A stretch of 64,000 bases of DNA from NCBI GenBank assembly GCA_018398585.1, contig JAGTTD010000005.1:13939355-14003354 (forward strand). Reading direction: 5' to 3'. Under the pieces are notes generated by a model. The model made no database searches. It was not told the origin of the DNA and saw only the letters and a list, made by a program, of their open reading frames with translations. Below, in pieces: positions 1 through 10,080 of this stretch. Origin of the DNA: Simmondsia chinensis. Taxonomy: Eukaryota > Streptophyta > Magnoliopsida > Caryophyllales > Simmondsiaceae. How positions within the stretch are numbered: the stretch's first letter is position 1; each line of letters begins with the position of its first letter. A program made the position numbers and the translations under genes.

Positions 1-716
1 GATGAATTTCTGTGGTGCAAATCAAAGTCTGGAGGTCTTGTATTCAGACCTGAATTCTGACCAGATAACTGAAAATATGATTGTCCTATGGACTGATCTT
101 GAGTCCTTACAGCCACATCAACCTCTGGAAGTCGAGTATCAACTGACCTGTTCTGATCTGGAGGTCTAACTTCAGTTTGAATCAGAGGAGATCCACCTCG
201 ATTCAGATTCAAACCTTCAACACTGTCTATGTGAACTCGTGATTGCATTATAGCTGCTGGAAGAATAAGCTGACTAGCAGGTTGTAAGGTTCCATAAATA
301 GATGATTCACTATGTTTATTGACCTGATTCTGCAGCTCAATTAATTTTTCCTCAAAACGCATGAATTGCTGCTGCACTTGTTTAGCAAATTTCTGATCTT
401 GTTTCAATTTCCTATTAATTTGATCCTGTAATCCACCAATCTTGTCCTCAAGTCGCATAGTTTGTTGTTGCATCTGATCAGAAATCTTCAAATCCTGCTC
501 AACCTGAACCTGTTGAATTCGATTCATCATCATATGCATTTGTGTCTTGTACATTTCATCCATTTGCGCTCTAAACTGAGCATGAGTAATAAACTCTAGT
601 TTGGCTGTAGAATTGCCACCAACAATCGAAGCAAATGTGATATTCGGATCAACATTAACAGCAGGAGCTGCATTTACACCACCTGCTTCCGATCAAGTTC
701 TAACTCCATCAACCAT
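1..716 (-). pseudogene. Coiled-coil Gag N-terminus of a minus-strand LTR element (runs off the window)
   Basis: Read on the minus strand from an ATG at 716-714, the frame stays open to the window edge apart from one TGA at 695-693, which probably replaced an arginine codon. The product is rich in glutamine and charged residues, with heptad-like stretches such as MRLEDKIGGLQDQ and FMRFEEKLIELQNQ, so a coiled coil is expected over roughly residues 55-130. The stretch that follows is looser and Pro/Ser/Asn-rich (for example LNLNRGGSPLIQ). It lies directly downstream of a PBS and LTR, the position of gag. A similar N-terminal block occurs in the element at 1270-6072. No capsid or zinc-knuckle part is visible before the edge. 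Identification as Gag rests on position and similarity, not on a catalytic motif. Confidence 0.6.
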
Positions 717-774
717 GTTTTGTTTATTTGTTTCTTGATTTTGCTAGCTCAATTTGATCAATTGACAGCTTGAA

Positions 775-790
775 CCAGCTTTGATACCAA
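775..790 (-). other. Primer binding site (initiator-Met tRNA type)
   Basis: On the minus strand this reads TTGGTATCAAAGC, matching the usual plant iMet PBS TGGTATCAGAGC with one difference. It sits immediately inside the LTR at 793-1238 and fixes the element's orientation as minus. Confidence 0.75.
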
Positions 791-792
791 TT

Positions 793-1238
793 TTTAACTT
801 CCAATCTTAGAATTGAGAGCTAACCTTGTGAAAGAAAGAGGTAAGATGAGAAAAGAAGTGACGGAGATGAGAATTAGAAAGAGGTAAGATGAGAAGAGAA
901 GTGACGGAGATGAGAATTAGAGAAGGAGATGAGAATTAGAAATAGAATTTCCAAAGGAAAATTTGAATTTTATTGATTGAATGATGAGAATACATGATTT
1001 AGATCTACTTATAATAGATCTTGATACATTTAACCAAGACTTAACCACCTAACCGACTAAACCAGATTTTTCCGCCAAACCACAAGCCAGCCACCACATT
1101 TGACTTATTTTGACCTCCAACTGACTTACGCACCTAATTGGACTGCTAACTAACATTTGAACTCAACACCAACGCAACCCCTAAGCTATTCAAGCAATAC
1201 ATGAATCAATTACAATCAAAATTAAAGGAATCACAACA
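793..1238 (-). repeat. 5' LTR of the minus-strand element at the left edge
   Basis: The LTR lies between the PBS and a terminal ...AATCACAACA at 1238. In its own orientation it carries a CU-rich stretch (about 835-945 on the plus strand, seen there as GA-rich), the same layout as the LTRs at 1270-1652 and 15741-16104. The terminal TG next to the PBS has decayed to TT. The partner LTR is outside the window, so no TSD can be checked. Confidence 0.6.
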
Positions 1239-1269
1239 GATATGTTGTAAAAATAAGTTTGTAGTCAGT

Positions 1270-1652
1270 AGTTATGATTCCTAAAGATAGAGCATGTGGA
1301 AGTGAGTATGATTAGGTTGATTGTAATAAATCTTAGTGTATGGGGTTAGTGGGTGTCAAAGGTCAAGATGTTAGTTAAGTTAGGTCAATAGTGGCGGCTG
1401 GTTGTAAGCAAGCCGGTTAAGGTGTTGTCTAGGAGCAATGTATGTGTCCTTAGCCGCCATTAGCTTAGATGGTTATAAGTAGTGGATCTCTTCTTTGTAA
1501 GATCATAACTTTGATAATCAAAACTATCTCTTATGAGAACTTTTCTCTTTCTCATCTAACTCTCTCTCTATTTCTCATCTCCTTTCACTTCTCTTCTCAT
1601 CTAAACTCTTATATATTTTCGGTTGTGATTTGATTTATTCTTGATCATAACA
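1270..1652 (+). repeat. 5' LTR of element 1
   Basis: 383 bp, paired with 5693-6072. A TATA-like TATAAGTAG lies near 1474. Downstream of it, inside the presumed R/U5 and therefore in the leader RNA, is a long polypyrimidine run at about 1541-1609. The LTR ends in ATCATAACA, abutting the PBS. Confidence 0.85.
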
Positions 1653-1653
1653 A

Positions 1654-1667
1654 TTGGTATTGGAGCC
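1654..1667 (+). other. Primer binding site of element 1
   Basis: TTGGTATTGGAGCC follows the LTR end by one base and matches the iMet type with two changes. The element at 28257-33096 has a very similar site, TTGGTATTAGAGCC. Confidence 0.75.
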
Positions 1668-2630
1668 TTGTTTTAGGCTATTGATTAAGTTGATTTAGTT
1701 CAATTTAGTTGTATACGCTTAAGATCAAGTGTGATTTGATATCAAATATCCTTGATCGCATTGTAAGTTGATTAGGAGTTCAATTTTGAATTCTTGCTTA
1801 ACAAGCTTGGGTTTGCTAGCTGAAAACTACATTGAAACAACAAAAAAAGAGGTTGAAATTGGTTAAAACTTGAGACCTTGAATTCAAATTCTCACTATTG
1901 ACAGTAAGCTTTGATCAAAGTTTCAAGATTAACTGATTCAGTGAGGATCGATGTGTGATCTTGAGGAATTGCACTTGAATTAACATCAAGATCGTGATCC
2001 ATTGTAAAGGATCAAGATTGTGCTTAAAGTGTACTGAATTCAGTGATAAAAATATTGTGCTTAAGTGTTCAGATTGTTGAACAAGTTGCAGTCAGTGGAT
2101 CCTAATCTTGTTGCTGGTGTGGATTGAAGTTGAGCAAGATTAACTTCAAATTGCTGCATTATCTCTTACTCATTCAGATCAAGATACTGAGATTAAATCA
2201 GTAACTAAAGTGCATTGGATTGAGCAGAATAGATCAGGTTGCAGCAGATACTTAAAATCATCTCGTTTTCAGCTTCAGCATATCAATTCGTTTGAAGTCC
2301 TTCTTGATTTATCCAGAATTGTACTCAAGCAAGTTGTGCGAATTAGTGTTTGATTCGAAATTGAGCTGTTGCTATTCTTGATTCAAAATATCTATGCGAA
2401 TTATACTCGATCATTGGATTTCTGTTAAGCTAGGGTTTGACTTCAGTAACTCTTTAAGCCAAGCTGTGGTAGCGATTCTGTGTTGCGAAGATTCTTGGCT
2501 GTACATGTGCGATTCTCATCTTCAGTGAGTCGTGGTTTTGACTTTGGTTGCGTGGTGCTGAAGTCCTGAATTAAGAATCTCAAATTTTAACTTTGCGGTT
2601 GCATCAGATTGTTGGTTCAAGAAATTAATC

Positions 2631-3431
2631 ATGAGTTACATCACAAGTTTGGTAGTTGGAGCAATAGATGTTGGTGAAATTGCTGCTGCGAATGTCACCA
2701 ATGCTTCGGTTGTAGGTGCCGATGCTACAGCAAGTGCTGAGGTCATTACATTTGAGCAATTGAGGATTCATATGAAAGAATGGTTCACTTGTTTGCGGCA
2801 GTTACAGCTAGAGCAAGATCAAAAGTTTGTTGAATGTATGAGTTAGCAGTCTCAGAATTTTGAGGATAAGTTCGTTGGATTGCAGCCATCCAAGGCTACA
2901 GGTGATGTTAATGAAGGTAATGAGGTCGGCCTCATCTAAAGGAAGAACTTTAACGAATCTAGACTTTTGGTTAAGATTCGCAAAGTTCTTTATCCGATCA
3001 CCGAAGATGTTCTTTACCAAGTTTTTCATCCCCACGGATGTATTGAAAGAATTAAAGTCATTTCAACATCCGTCCTAGAGGTTGAAGCCCAAGTGTCCTT
3101 CTCTACAAGAGAAGAAGCTGTTTTGGCCATCAATGTAAGGCAAGGAAGAAACATCTATGACCATTGTTGTGGAATGTCAATTCAACTCCTCATCTCTTTT
3201 GAGAAAATTGGAGAATTAGAGGTAGTTTCTTCTCCAATTGATCCTATGGAGCTAGGGGATAGTGATGCAGCTCAAGAGGAGAAGTTTAATCAAGAGAATG
3301 AGCTAGATGAAGTGGTTGTTATGCCTATGGAGGATCAAGAATATCTTCTGCCGCATATCTTGCAAACAAATGAGATGGTAATGGATCTTGTGTTGATGGT
3401 GAAGGATTCGAGGATGATATCATCGATGTAG
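2631..3431 (+). pseudogene. Gag-type coiled coil fused in frame to a PTB-like RRM (two stops)
   Basis: A single reading frame runs from the ATG at 2631 to a TAG at 3429-3431. It is broken only by a TAG at 2844 and a TAA at 2937. Residues 1-90 are Ala/Val-rich, then Gln/Glu-rich (RQLQLEQDQKF), resembling the N-terminus encoded at 716-1. Residues about 110-190 form an RRM whose wording is specific to plant polypyrimidine-tract-binding proteins: VLYPITEDVLYQVF at the start and GRNIYDHCC near the end. The tail is acidic (ELGDSDAAQEEKF). PTB proteins bind CU-rich RNA in nucleus and cytoplasm; here the domain sits where Gag capsid would be. The start at 2631 was chosen because it is the first ATG of this frame after the leader. 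Function in the element is unknown; host-gene capture is inferred. Confidence 0.75.
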
Positions 3432-3780
3432 AAGATTACAGGTCAGAAAAGTTGAAGGAAGGCTCGCTGGTACAAGTCTCGGTGTTTGTTGCAGCAAGCT
3501 TAAGTTCAAATCAAGTTGAAGTAGGGCAGTGCAAAGGGTTGAACAAGATTTTGTGCCACTAAGTGATGCAACAAAAGAATTACAAGTGTTAATTCAATTT
3601 CTAAGCACCAGGAAGCTGCGGTTATAGCTCATGTTGTTGCAAGGCTTGAAGATCAGTTTGGTCATACACTTAAATTGCAAGAAATGCAATTCGAGCAAGA
3701 AATTGTGAATGAAGGAAAAGCTAAACTTAGAATATCTTGGAAGGCCCCCAGATTTTTAATTTCTCAAGACAAATGAAGTA

Positions 3781-3927
3781 ATTTTGAACAAGTTTTATGA
3801 TCTCATGAATGGTAAGATGGAGCTGCCCAGGATGGTGTTGTGGATGATAGATAGATTTGGAGCATTTTCTTGGATCAAAAGGATGACGAAGAAGGGACAA
3901 TGCTATCAGAAAAGATTCAAGAGTTGA
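3781..3927 (+). pseudogene. Conserved basic block shared with the element at 28257-33096
   Basis: Forty-eight codons end in a TGA and include LMNGKMELPRM followed by DRFGAFSWIKRMTKKGQ. The minus-strand ORF at 31786-31544 contains the corresponding DRLGAFSLIQRSIKRARRG after a matching LFEIMK segment. Keeping the same residues in two diverged elements implies that it was once translated and under selection. I do not recognise the family. The basic C-terminus would suit nucleic-acid binding, which is only a guess. The flanking frames are broken. Confidence 0.5.
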
Positions 3928-3976
3928 ACATGTTGAAGTACTAGCAAGCAATTATGGAATCTTTACTGCAGAACAA

Positions 3977-4360
3977 TTGAGTTCAGTTGGGAAACCACGT
4001 GTTGCTGTTGTGGTATCATCAAATGCAACACCAAATGTGTTATTCGATTGTCTTGGACACACAACTATGTCACTTCAAACAAGGAGTATGAAAGATCGAG
4101 ATCTGAAGCAAAGGAAGTGGTTGAAGGAACATGTGATCCAAGCTGTTAAAATGCATCCCAGAGTTCAGCAGAAGGAAAGCTTTGTTCCTGGACAAGTAGC
4201 TGATCATAGTGGAGTGTATAAGCTAGTTAGTGTGCTAAAACAGAAGAGGGTGAAGGCTAAATTCAGTGGAGTTGATGCTCACACTGTTATGAATGATGTT
4301 AGAAGACCCCCTGATGTTTTGAAGGTGGAGCATTCAACCATTCACCCAAGGCAGAAGTGA
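3977..4360 (+). pseudogene. Unrecognised ORF of element 1
   Basis: 127 codons with a basic segment (MKDRDLKQRKWLKEH) and no domain I can name. It lies between the conserved block at 3781-3927 and the longer ORF at 4561. The first codon is not ATG, so it is probably an internal piece of a longer, now shifted frame. It is listed because it shares strand and element with its neighbours. Confidence 0.3.
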
Positions 4361-4560
4361 AGTTGAAGACTTTGGCAGTTGTTGCACTTTGGTTCAGAAT
4401 AGGAATTAAAAGGTTTGGAATGCCTTGTGACTTGGAAGGCAAGCTATTATTGTTTGTATCTGATGGTGAAGTGGCCAGCAACTCATGTTTCAAGCCAAGT
4501 GATTGTTACTCAAGCCAAGAGTAAGTAGAAGCAATTGGCAGGAAAGGAATTGTTATAAGA

Positions 4561-5475
4561 GTGTTAGCAACGATGAGGCCACCTGAGCATTTTATGGAGA
4601 ATCAAAACATGAGAATAGGAGCAATTCCAGCTATTCAGACTGAGCAGTTCAACCAAGATCATTTGAGCAGAGCAGCAGTTGTTCAACACACATCCAAGAT
4701 TGCTAAAATGCTCCAGCTATATCTTAGGTCTATTATGGTGACCATTGAATCCAAGCGTGTGTTTACTTTTAGAGGAGTAGAGTGGGAAATCTCAAGTAAA
4801 GAAAGGCGTCATTCGAGTGGTTTTACCTTCAAAAGCAGGGACCAAGAAGTAGTTCAGATGGGGTCTGAGGATGTTGGCATCTTGTTTGCAACTAAATATT
4901 GTGAGCAAAGTCAAGTGCTGATGCCAAAGATAGCAATTGGGTTTTGGATTGAGTATGGGAGTGAAAGTGGTCTAGCAACTGCTGAGAAATTGAGACTAGT
5001 TGAGAAAATCAACAAGACATCAAGATTAACTCCAATGGAAATCAGTAAATGCTTCGGCAAAGGGGTCAAGGACAGATCAGACCTTGATCTTGAGATGTTT
5101 AGAGTTGCTTTGACAATCCATTGGGTTCATGGGCTGGTGTATTTCGCATTTATACTAAAGCTCAATGCCAAGGTTCAAAGTCAAATTAAGATGGATTGTG
5201 TCAGAGTTTTGGGTAATAAGGCTAAGACTCCCACATCATCTATGTTCAAAATGGACACGCAAATAGCAGATTTCATGACATTCAAGATTTTGAAAAGCCA
5301 CCAGGGTACCCAATTGAAGAACCAACAGATTAAATGCAGCTGCATTCTTGGATTACAGTGGCGGTATTCGCAACTATCAATGCTTGATTGTTGCAACATA
5401 TTGAAGTGTGGCAAGACTATTTGCAACATGAGGTTTATCTATAAGATTGTAGGTGTGAGTGTTTGGCTGATTTAG
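4561..5475 (+). pseudogene. Longest uninterrupted ORF of element 1, function unknown
   Basis: 304 codons on the element's strand without a stop, unusual in such decayed surroundings. The start is MRPPEHF after four residues from a GTG; RPPEYL occurs in the minus-strand ORF 30395-30084 of the related element at 28257-33096, hinting at common ancestry. The middle contains TFRGVEWEISSKERRHSSGF and several short hydrophobic stretches, but no RT (YxDD), RNase H, integrase (DDE) or zinc knuckle. It could be a relic of a pol-adjacent or captured host gene. The true start is uncertain. Confidence 0.35.
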
Positions 5476-5653
5476 AGTGATAGAGGCAGACCTCCTGAAG
5501 TATGTTCTACAATTAGGTGCAAGCATTGGGCAGAAGCAAGGAACTCAATTGGCTGTACAATAGCATCTGCAGGGAGGATCCCCAATGCCATTTAGAGCCT
5601 TCAGCTCCTCCTTCTACAGCAGTAAGTGATCTTCAAAGTCTCGACTCTCTTCT

Positions 5654-5692
5654 AAGATTCTTGTGGACAAGAATCTTTTAAGGGAGGAATAT
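5654..5692 (+). promoter_or_regulatory. Hairpin plus polypurine tract of element 1
   Basis: A perfect inverted repeat (arms AAGATTCTTG and CAAGAATCTT, 4-base loop, 5654-5677) is followed by the purine run AAGGGAGGAATAT (5680-5692) that should prime plus-strand DNA synthesis. The 3' LTR starts at 5693. Equivalent hairpins sit beside the PPT of three other elements here. Confidence 0.7.
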
Positions 5693-6072
5693 TGTTATGA
5701 GTCCTAAATAAAGAGCACATGGAAGTGAGTATGATTAGGTTGATTGTAATAAATCTTAGTGTATGGAGTTAGTTGGTGTCAAAGGTCAAGATGTTAGTTA
5801 AGTTAGGTCAATAGTGACGGCTTGTTGTAAGCAAGTCGGTTAGGGTCTTGTCTAGGAGCAATGTATGTGTCCTTAGCCGCCATTAGCTTAGATGGTTATA
5901 AGTAGTAGATCTCTTCTTCGTAAGATCATAACTTTGATAATCAAAACTATCTCTTATGAGATCTTTTCTCTCTCTCATCTAACTCTCACTATTTCTCATC
6001 TCCTTTCACTTCTCTTCTCATCTAAACTCTCATCTATCCTTAGTTGTGATTAATTTATTCTCGATCATAACA
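5693..6072 (+). repeat. 3' LTR of element 1
   Basis: 380 bp, TGTTATGA...ATCATAACA, very similar to 1270-1652 and including the CU-rich leader stretch (5961-6040). Only a few substitutions separate the pair, so the insertion is not ancient. Confidence 0.85.
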
Positions 6073-8067
6073 TCGGTGGTAAGTTTTGACAACTTGTCTG
6101 ATCAAACAATGATATGATACTTTTTGATGACTTATCTTGGACATGTGGATAGGGATCCAAGAGTATTATGTTGGTGTTGTCAATAAGATTGGAATACTGA
6201 GTAGGACCACTTGAATTATTTGTTTCTTAACTATTATTAGAAATAATTAATTATGTAAGATGATAACTCTTAATCAGGAAATAGTTTGAACTCCTGCATA
6301 GATTGTTCGTTGCTCTGATGTACTACAAGGATTAATCACAGTGCGTCGTTGACTTGAATCTTATGTGCGTTAGGTAACTGCATGAAGTTTAACGGGAATA
6401 GGTATTTTATGTGGAATCTATAGTCTCTTACAAGATAAAGATATCCCTCTTAGTTGATTTGCAAGCATATGAACAGATTTTAGAATCTTTGGCTAAAATA
6501 TTCCATATGTTTGACATTTGAAATTAGTACATAAATATATATATATATTTTTTTTTTGTATTATTGAATTGTTCGAGAAGGACGAGTAGGGAACTATGGT
6601 AGAAGATGTGAGAAAATCAAAGATAATAGTTAAAGTTATTTTTCCTCATGGATATAAAATGGAGGGGTTGATTTGCACAATGAAAGTCATTTGGGAATTA
6701 TTGAATAAATATATTTAGTGCAGTAATACTTATTTAGTATAATTAAATATTCAACAACAACAACAACAATCCCAATGCCATAAGGGCTCCCGCTTGCGCA
6801 GGGTCTGGGAGGGGTAGGATATACGCAGCCTTACCCCATCAGGGTGCGACCCTGATGAGAGACTGTTTCCGAGAACCCCCAACTTGAAAGTTGATTTTTA
6901 TAAAGAGCCTACAAAAAGAGCATGTCAAACCTATAATCATGTAAAGTATGTATGCCATGTGAACGTGTAAGCATATAAACAAATCAAATAATCAGATAAG
7001 CATATCACAATGTAGTTATGTATGTACGCATAGAAGCCTAGAATCATAGCAGACAGGGCAAAAAGGTATAAGCAAACAACACATACAGGGACGGTCCTAC
7101 AAGCGTCACAGCCTAGTGTAATTAAATATTACTAAATAATAATCAATATTATCAATTGTTGATAATTAGATTTAACCCGTTTGAAGTTACAATTAAGTTG
7201 TCCCTAAGATCCCTCTGCAAACCTCTGAAAGTACGCCGCTTGAAAATTTTAAAATAAATTCACGAGATGAATAAATTAATTTTGCTAAACAGAATTAATG
7301 AGATGAATAAATTTCTTTTCTCAAATTATATTCATGAGATGAATTTATACATGTGGGCATTTACAACAAAAATTATGCTCTTAAAGCACAGGCGACTACC
7401 TGTGGCATTAGCTAGCAGCCAATGGGCGTGCGACATGTGTCACACACTTGCGCTGTAGTCCCCCTATCTGCGTGACCGTGCGTGGACTAATCAATGCATG
7501 ACACGTTTCAATCTTTACTGGAAAAAAACCTGGGTGCTTTTTTAATGATGATATGTCATTGTTTTTGGTATATATTTAAGCGTGTTTAAGATTTCACTTT
7601 TGTGATCCCACAACAGTTTTTGAAGTAATTTTGTACCCAAGGCCTCTTATAAATAGGGTATTTGGGGTTCACTTTAGCGATTTGAAAATTTCTGAACAAT
7701 ATGATTTTTTGAAAAGTAAAAAGAGGAATTTCTTCTAGTAAATATTTTCGGAGCCCACACTCCTAATGTCAAAAGGGTCATTGCCGAGAAGATCCCGTAG
7801 TCTCGATGATTCCTCTCGAGCAACAATTGCAATCTATAATCCCAGTATTCCTTATTCCTTTTCTTTTAAATCTTTCCTTTAATTTTTACAATTTTATTAA
7901 TGTTTTTGATTCAATATTTATTATTCTAAGATATTCTAAGTTTATTATGTATATATTAGAATAGATGTCCTTTAGATTTAAATTAAAGAATTTAAAAGTT
8001 ATTTTCGCTGCGTATGATCAAGCCAATCTAGGAAAAAATTAATTTATGAAATTAAAATTTTCTAACA
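6073..8067 (+). repeat. Copia-type long LTR, 5' part missing (element E)
   Basis: The sequence is alignable with the 2.2-kb LTRs at 26985-34129 and 45659-47878, including the stretches near 'gatgaattatttatcc' and 'cggagcccac'. It ends TCTAACA at 8067, directly before a PBS (8069 on, TTGGTATCAAAG). Bases 1239-1269 are the continuation on the other side of the element inserted at 1270-6072. The start of the LTR was lost or lies left of the window. A minus-strand SINE interrupts it at 6752-7114. Confidence 0.65.
6752..7114 (-). mobile_element. SINE with plant-type 3' domain and an unusual long head
   Basis: On the minus strand the 3' part reads GGGTAAGGCTGCGTATAT, then a C/G-rich core, and ends in (TTG)5. 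This is the domain shared by many angiosperm SINEs. Flanking 16-bp repeats (6736-6751 and 7115-7130, one mismatch) are the TSD. The 5' head (7114 back to about 6896) is about 220 bp and shows no clear tRNA-type A and B boxes. It may be a captured transcript or a strongly diverged head. Confidence 0.75.
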
Positions 8068-8068
8068 G

Positions 8069-9500
8069 TTGGTATCAAAGTCCCTCTACTTATATTCATA
8101 ATCGGCATTAGGTTAATATTAAGCATAATCAATGTTATGAATAGAGTTGCAAATGAGAGAAATTCAGAATTTTGTTAAAGGAAACAATACTTGATTGGGT
8201 TTTTAAAGAGTTTGATAATGAGATTGCTATTTAAAACTATATTATTTAAATTAGGAAGAATTATAATTGAATTAGTGGGAATATTTCTAAATAATCAAAT
8301 GAGATTAGATGTTCAAATAATTGAATGATTAAGATATATAGATTGTTGCATTTAATATCTTATGAAATTAGATGCCCGGTTAAGCTAAAATATTTACATT
8401 ATCATAATGAATGTCTAATAAGATTAGATGTTCAGTATGTGTTCTAATGAGATTAAGATCGGATTTAATTATTAATTATTTAAAATCATAAAATAAAAAA
8501 TTTCTTTTTGTTATGGCTAGTGCTAGGCGTTGGGTGGTGATACAGTATGGGTGATGTGCCCCTCACGTCACCCCTTTTTATTAAAGAATAAATAATTAGA
8601 ATGAGATTATAATTAGAATTATGTGATAATCATGTCTAAAATATTTAGAAGTACAATTAATTAATCTAGCTTTGTTAGGTCTTGAGTAATGTTATTCAAA
8701 AGGTTTGATAACATGATACTTGTTAAATTTTTGGTCACAAGTTTGATATTATTTAAATGAGTTAAATATTATATATAATGTGAATAAAGTTATAAGGCCA
8801 TTTAAATATGTAACTTCATAAAAATGTTTTATTTCATCAAGTGCGTGAATTTTTTGTCAAATAGGTTTAATAAGATGGGAAATTCAATAGTTGAATTAAT
8901 TTAAAGGAAAACTCTCATAATACATCTAATGATATTAGATTACATAGGTTAGATAATTAAAGGAACCAAATATGATTAGGGTTTTATTTAATTGCTGAAC
9001 AAAATTTAGAATGTGATTCTAATATTAAATATGTGATAATCAAATTTGAAAGAAAGATCCACCGTTTAAAATTTCAAGTGGGAGTAAGGCTCAGGAGTTG
9101 ATTTCTCACGGTCTCCATTGCCAGTGTAATAGTGTAGTAAATAGGCGCTACTACCCGAGGAGGGCGTTTGTTCGTGGAATACAGGGTTAGACTTCTTTAA
9201 AATAAATAGAGGTATGGGAAAATAGATGCAACCACATTGTCGTGGAATATGTACGTTGTCGACTTATACAAGTGTCTAAGCAATGGTATACATTTGATTA
9301 GGATAGTATGTCATTCTCATAGGGAGCATTGAGATACTATCTTAGAGGCCAGGGTAGAGACAATGAGTTAATTATGTTTAGGAAACATACCAATTGAGAA
9401 TAGTTCTCTTCTTACTGATAACCCAGTGCAGCTCTGTCGACGGGGAGTAACGGTAGATTAGTTTAGTCATCGTATCGCACCCAAAGAATGGTTAGGTGGA
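8069..9500 (+). repeat. PBS and non-coding leader of copia element E
   Basis: It begins with the PBS TTGGTATCAAAG at 8069 and continues for about 1.4 kb without any coding frame. It aligns with the leader upstream of the copia C gag (for example 'ctcacggtctcca' at 9110 versus 35771, and the stretch before 41100) and with 60599-61325. It ends abruptly in Tat-type integrase sequence near 9500. Confidence 0.6.
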
Positions 9501-9503
9501 TTC

Positions 9504-10080
9504 CATGAGTATGAGCAAGCTATGATGAATGAGATAACTAATTTGAACCAAGTTAGGCTTGACACCCTTCACAAGCTAGGAAAACAAAAGAAGAGGGTAG
9601 TCAAAGCTTATAACAAAAAGGTCAAATCTAGGTCTGTTGACGTGGAAGATTTAGTCTTGAAAGTGGATAGGCAGAAGGATTGCATCTTTAGGAAATGATC
9701 CCTAAACTGAGAGGGTCCATTCAAAATCATAGGGGTATTTGGAGGAAATGGTTACTTACACCAAGATTGACTAACCCTTTTCAGGATGCCAGGATGCCAT
9801 GCTTTCAGGATGACAAGATTCTTCAGGTTGGAGGTCCTCTCTTCCACTCGAAAGGGGTAAGGCTGTGTACATCCACCCTCCCCAGACCCTGCTTCTGCAG
9901 GTGCCCATGTGGCACTGGGAATGTTGTTGTTGTTGTTGTGGTTACTGACACCAAGACTTAGATGGAAGAACTCGCCCAAGAGTCATCAATGGAAGGTTCC
10001 TAAAAAAATATGTGACATCAATTTGGGATTCTAATAAGGAAGTCCTTAAGTTTATATTCCCTAAATTATGAGCTCAATTT
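9504..10080 (+). pseudogene. Tat-type (Ty3/gypsy) integrase C-terminal fragment
   Basis: Translation gives RLDTLHKLGKQKKRVVKAYN, then KSRSVDVEDLVLKV, an EGPFKIIGVFGGNGYL stretch, and after the SINE DLDGRTRPRVINGRFLKKY. This order (KVKxRxFxxGDLVLR ... WEGPF ... LDG ... N...LKKYY) is the C-terminal end of integrase in Tat/Ogre-like gypsy elements. A SINE splits it at 9767-9939 and stop codons interrupt it. The homologous stretch at 61325-61720 lacks the SINE. It is fused on its left to copia leader, so it could not have been expressed from a normal Tat promoter. Confidence 0.7.
9767..9939 (+). mobile_element. SINE with (GTT)n tail
   Basis: Target-site repeats at 9750-9766 and 9940-9956 (17 bp, one mismatch) flank it, and the empty site exists at about 61590-61610. 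The 3' domain is GGGTAAGGCTGTGTACAT, a C-rich core, GGCACTGGGAATG, then GTT repeats. The about 90-bp head has only a weak B-box-like GGTTGGAGGTCC and may be 5' truncated. Confidence 0.8.

Larger units (their letters stand above)
1270..6072 (+). mobile_element. Non-autonomous LTR retrotransposon carrying a PTB-like RRM (element 1)
   Basis: The two LTRs (1270-1652, 383 bp; 5693-6072, 380 bp) are near-identical, start (T/A)GTTATGATTCC and end ATCATAACA. The flanks TCAGT (1265-1269) and TCGGT (6073-6077) look like a 5-bp TSD with one change. A PBS follows the left LTR and a polypurine tract precedes the right one. The 4.04-kb interior has no reverse transcriptase, integrase or protease that I can recognise. 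Instead it holds a Gag-like coiled coil fused in frame to an RRM, a conserved block around 3781-3927, and two further ORFs. It must have moved using another element's enzymes. The chromovirus at 15741 shares LTR termini, PBS type and 3' hairpin and is a candidate partner type. Confidence 0.85.
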
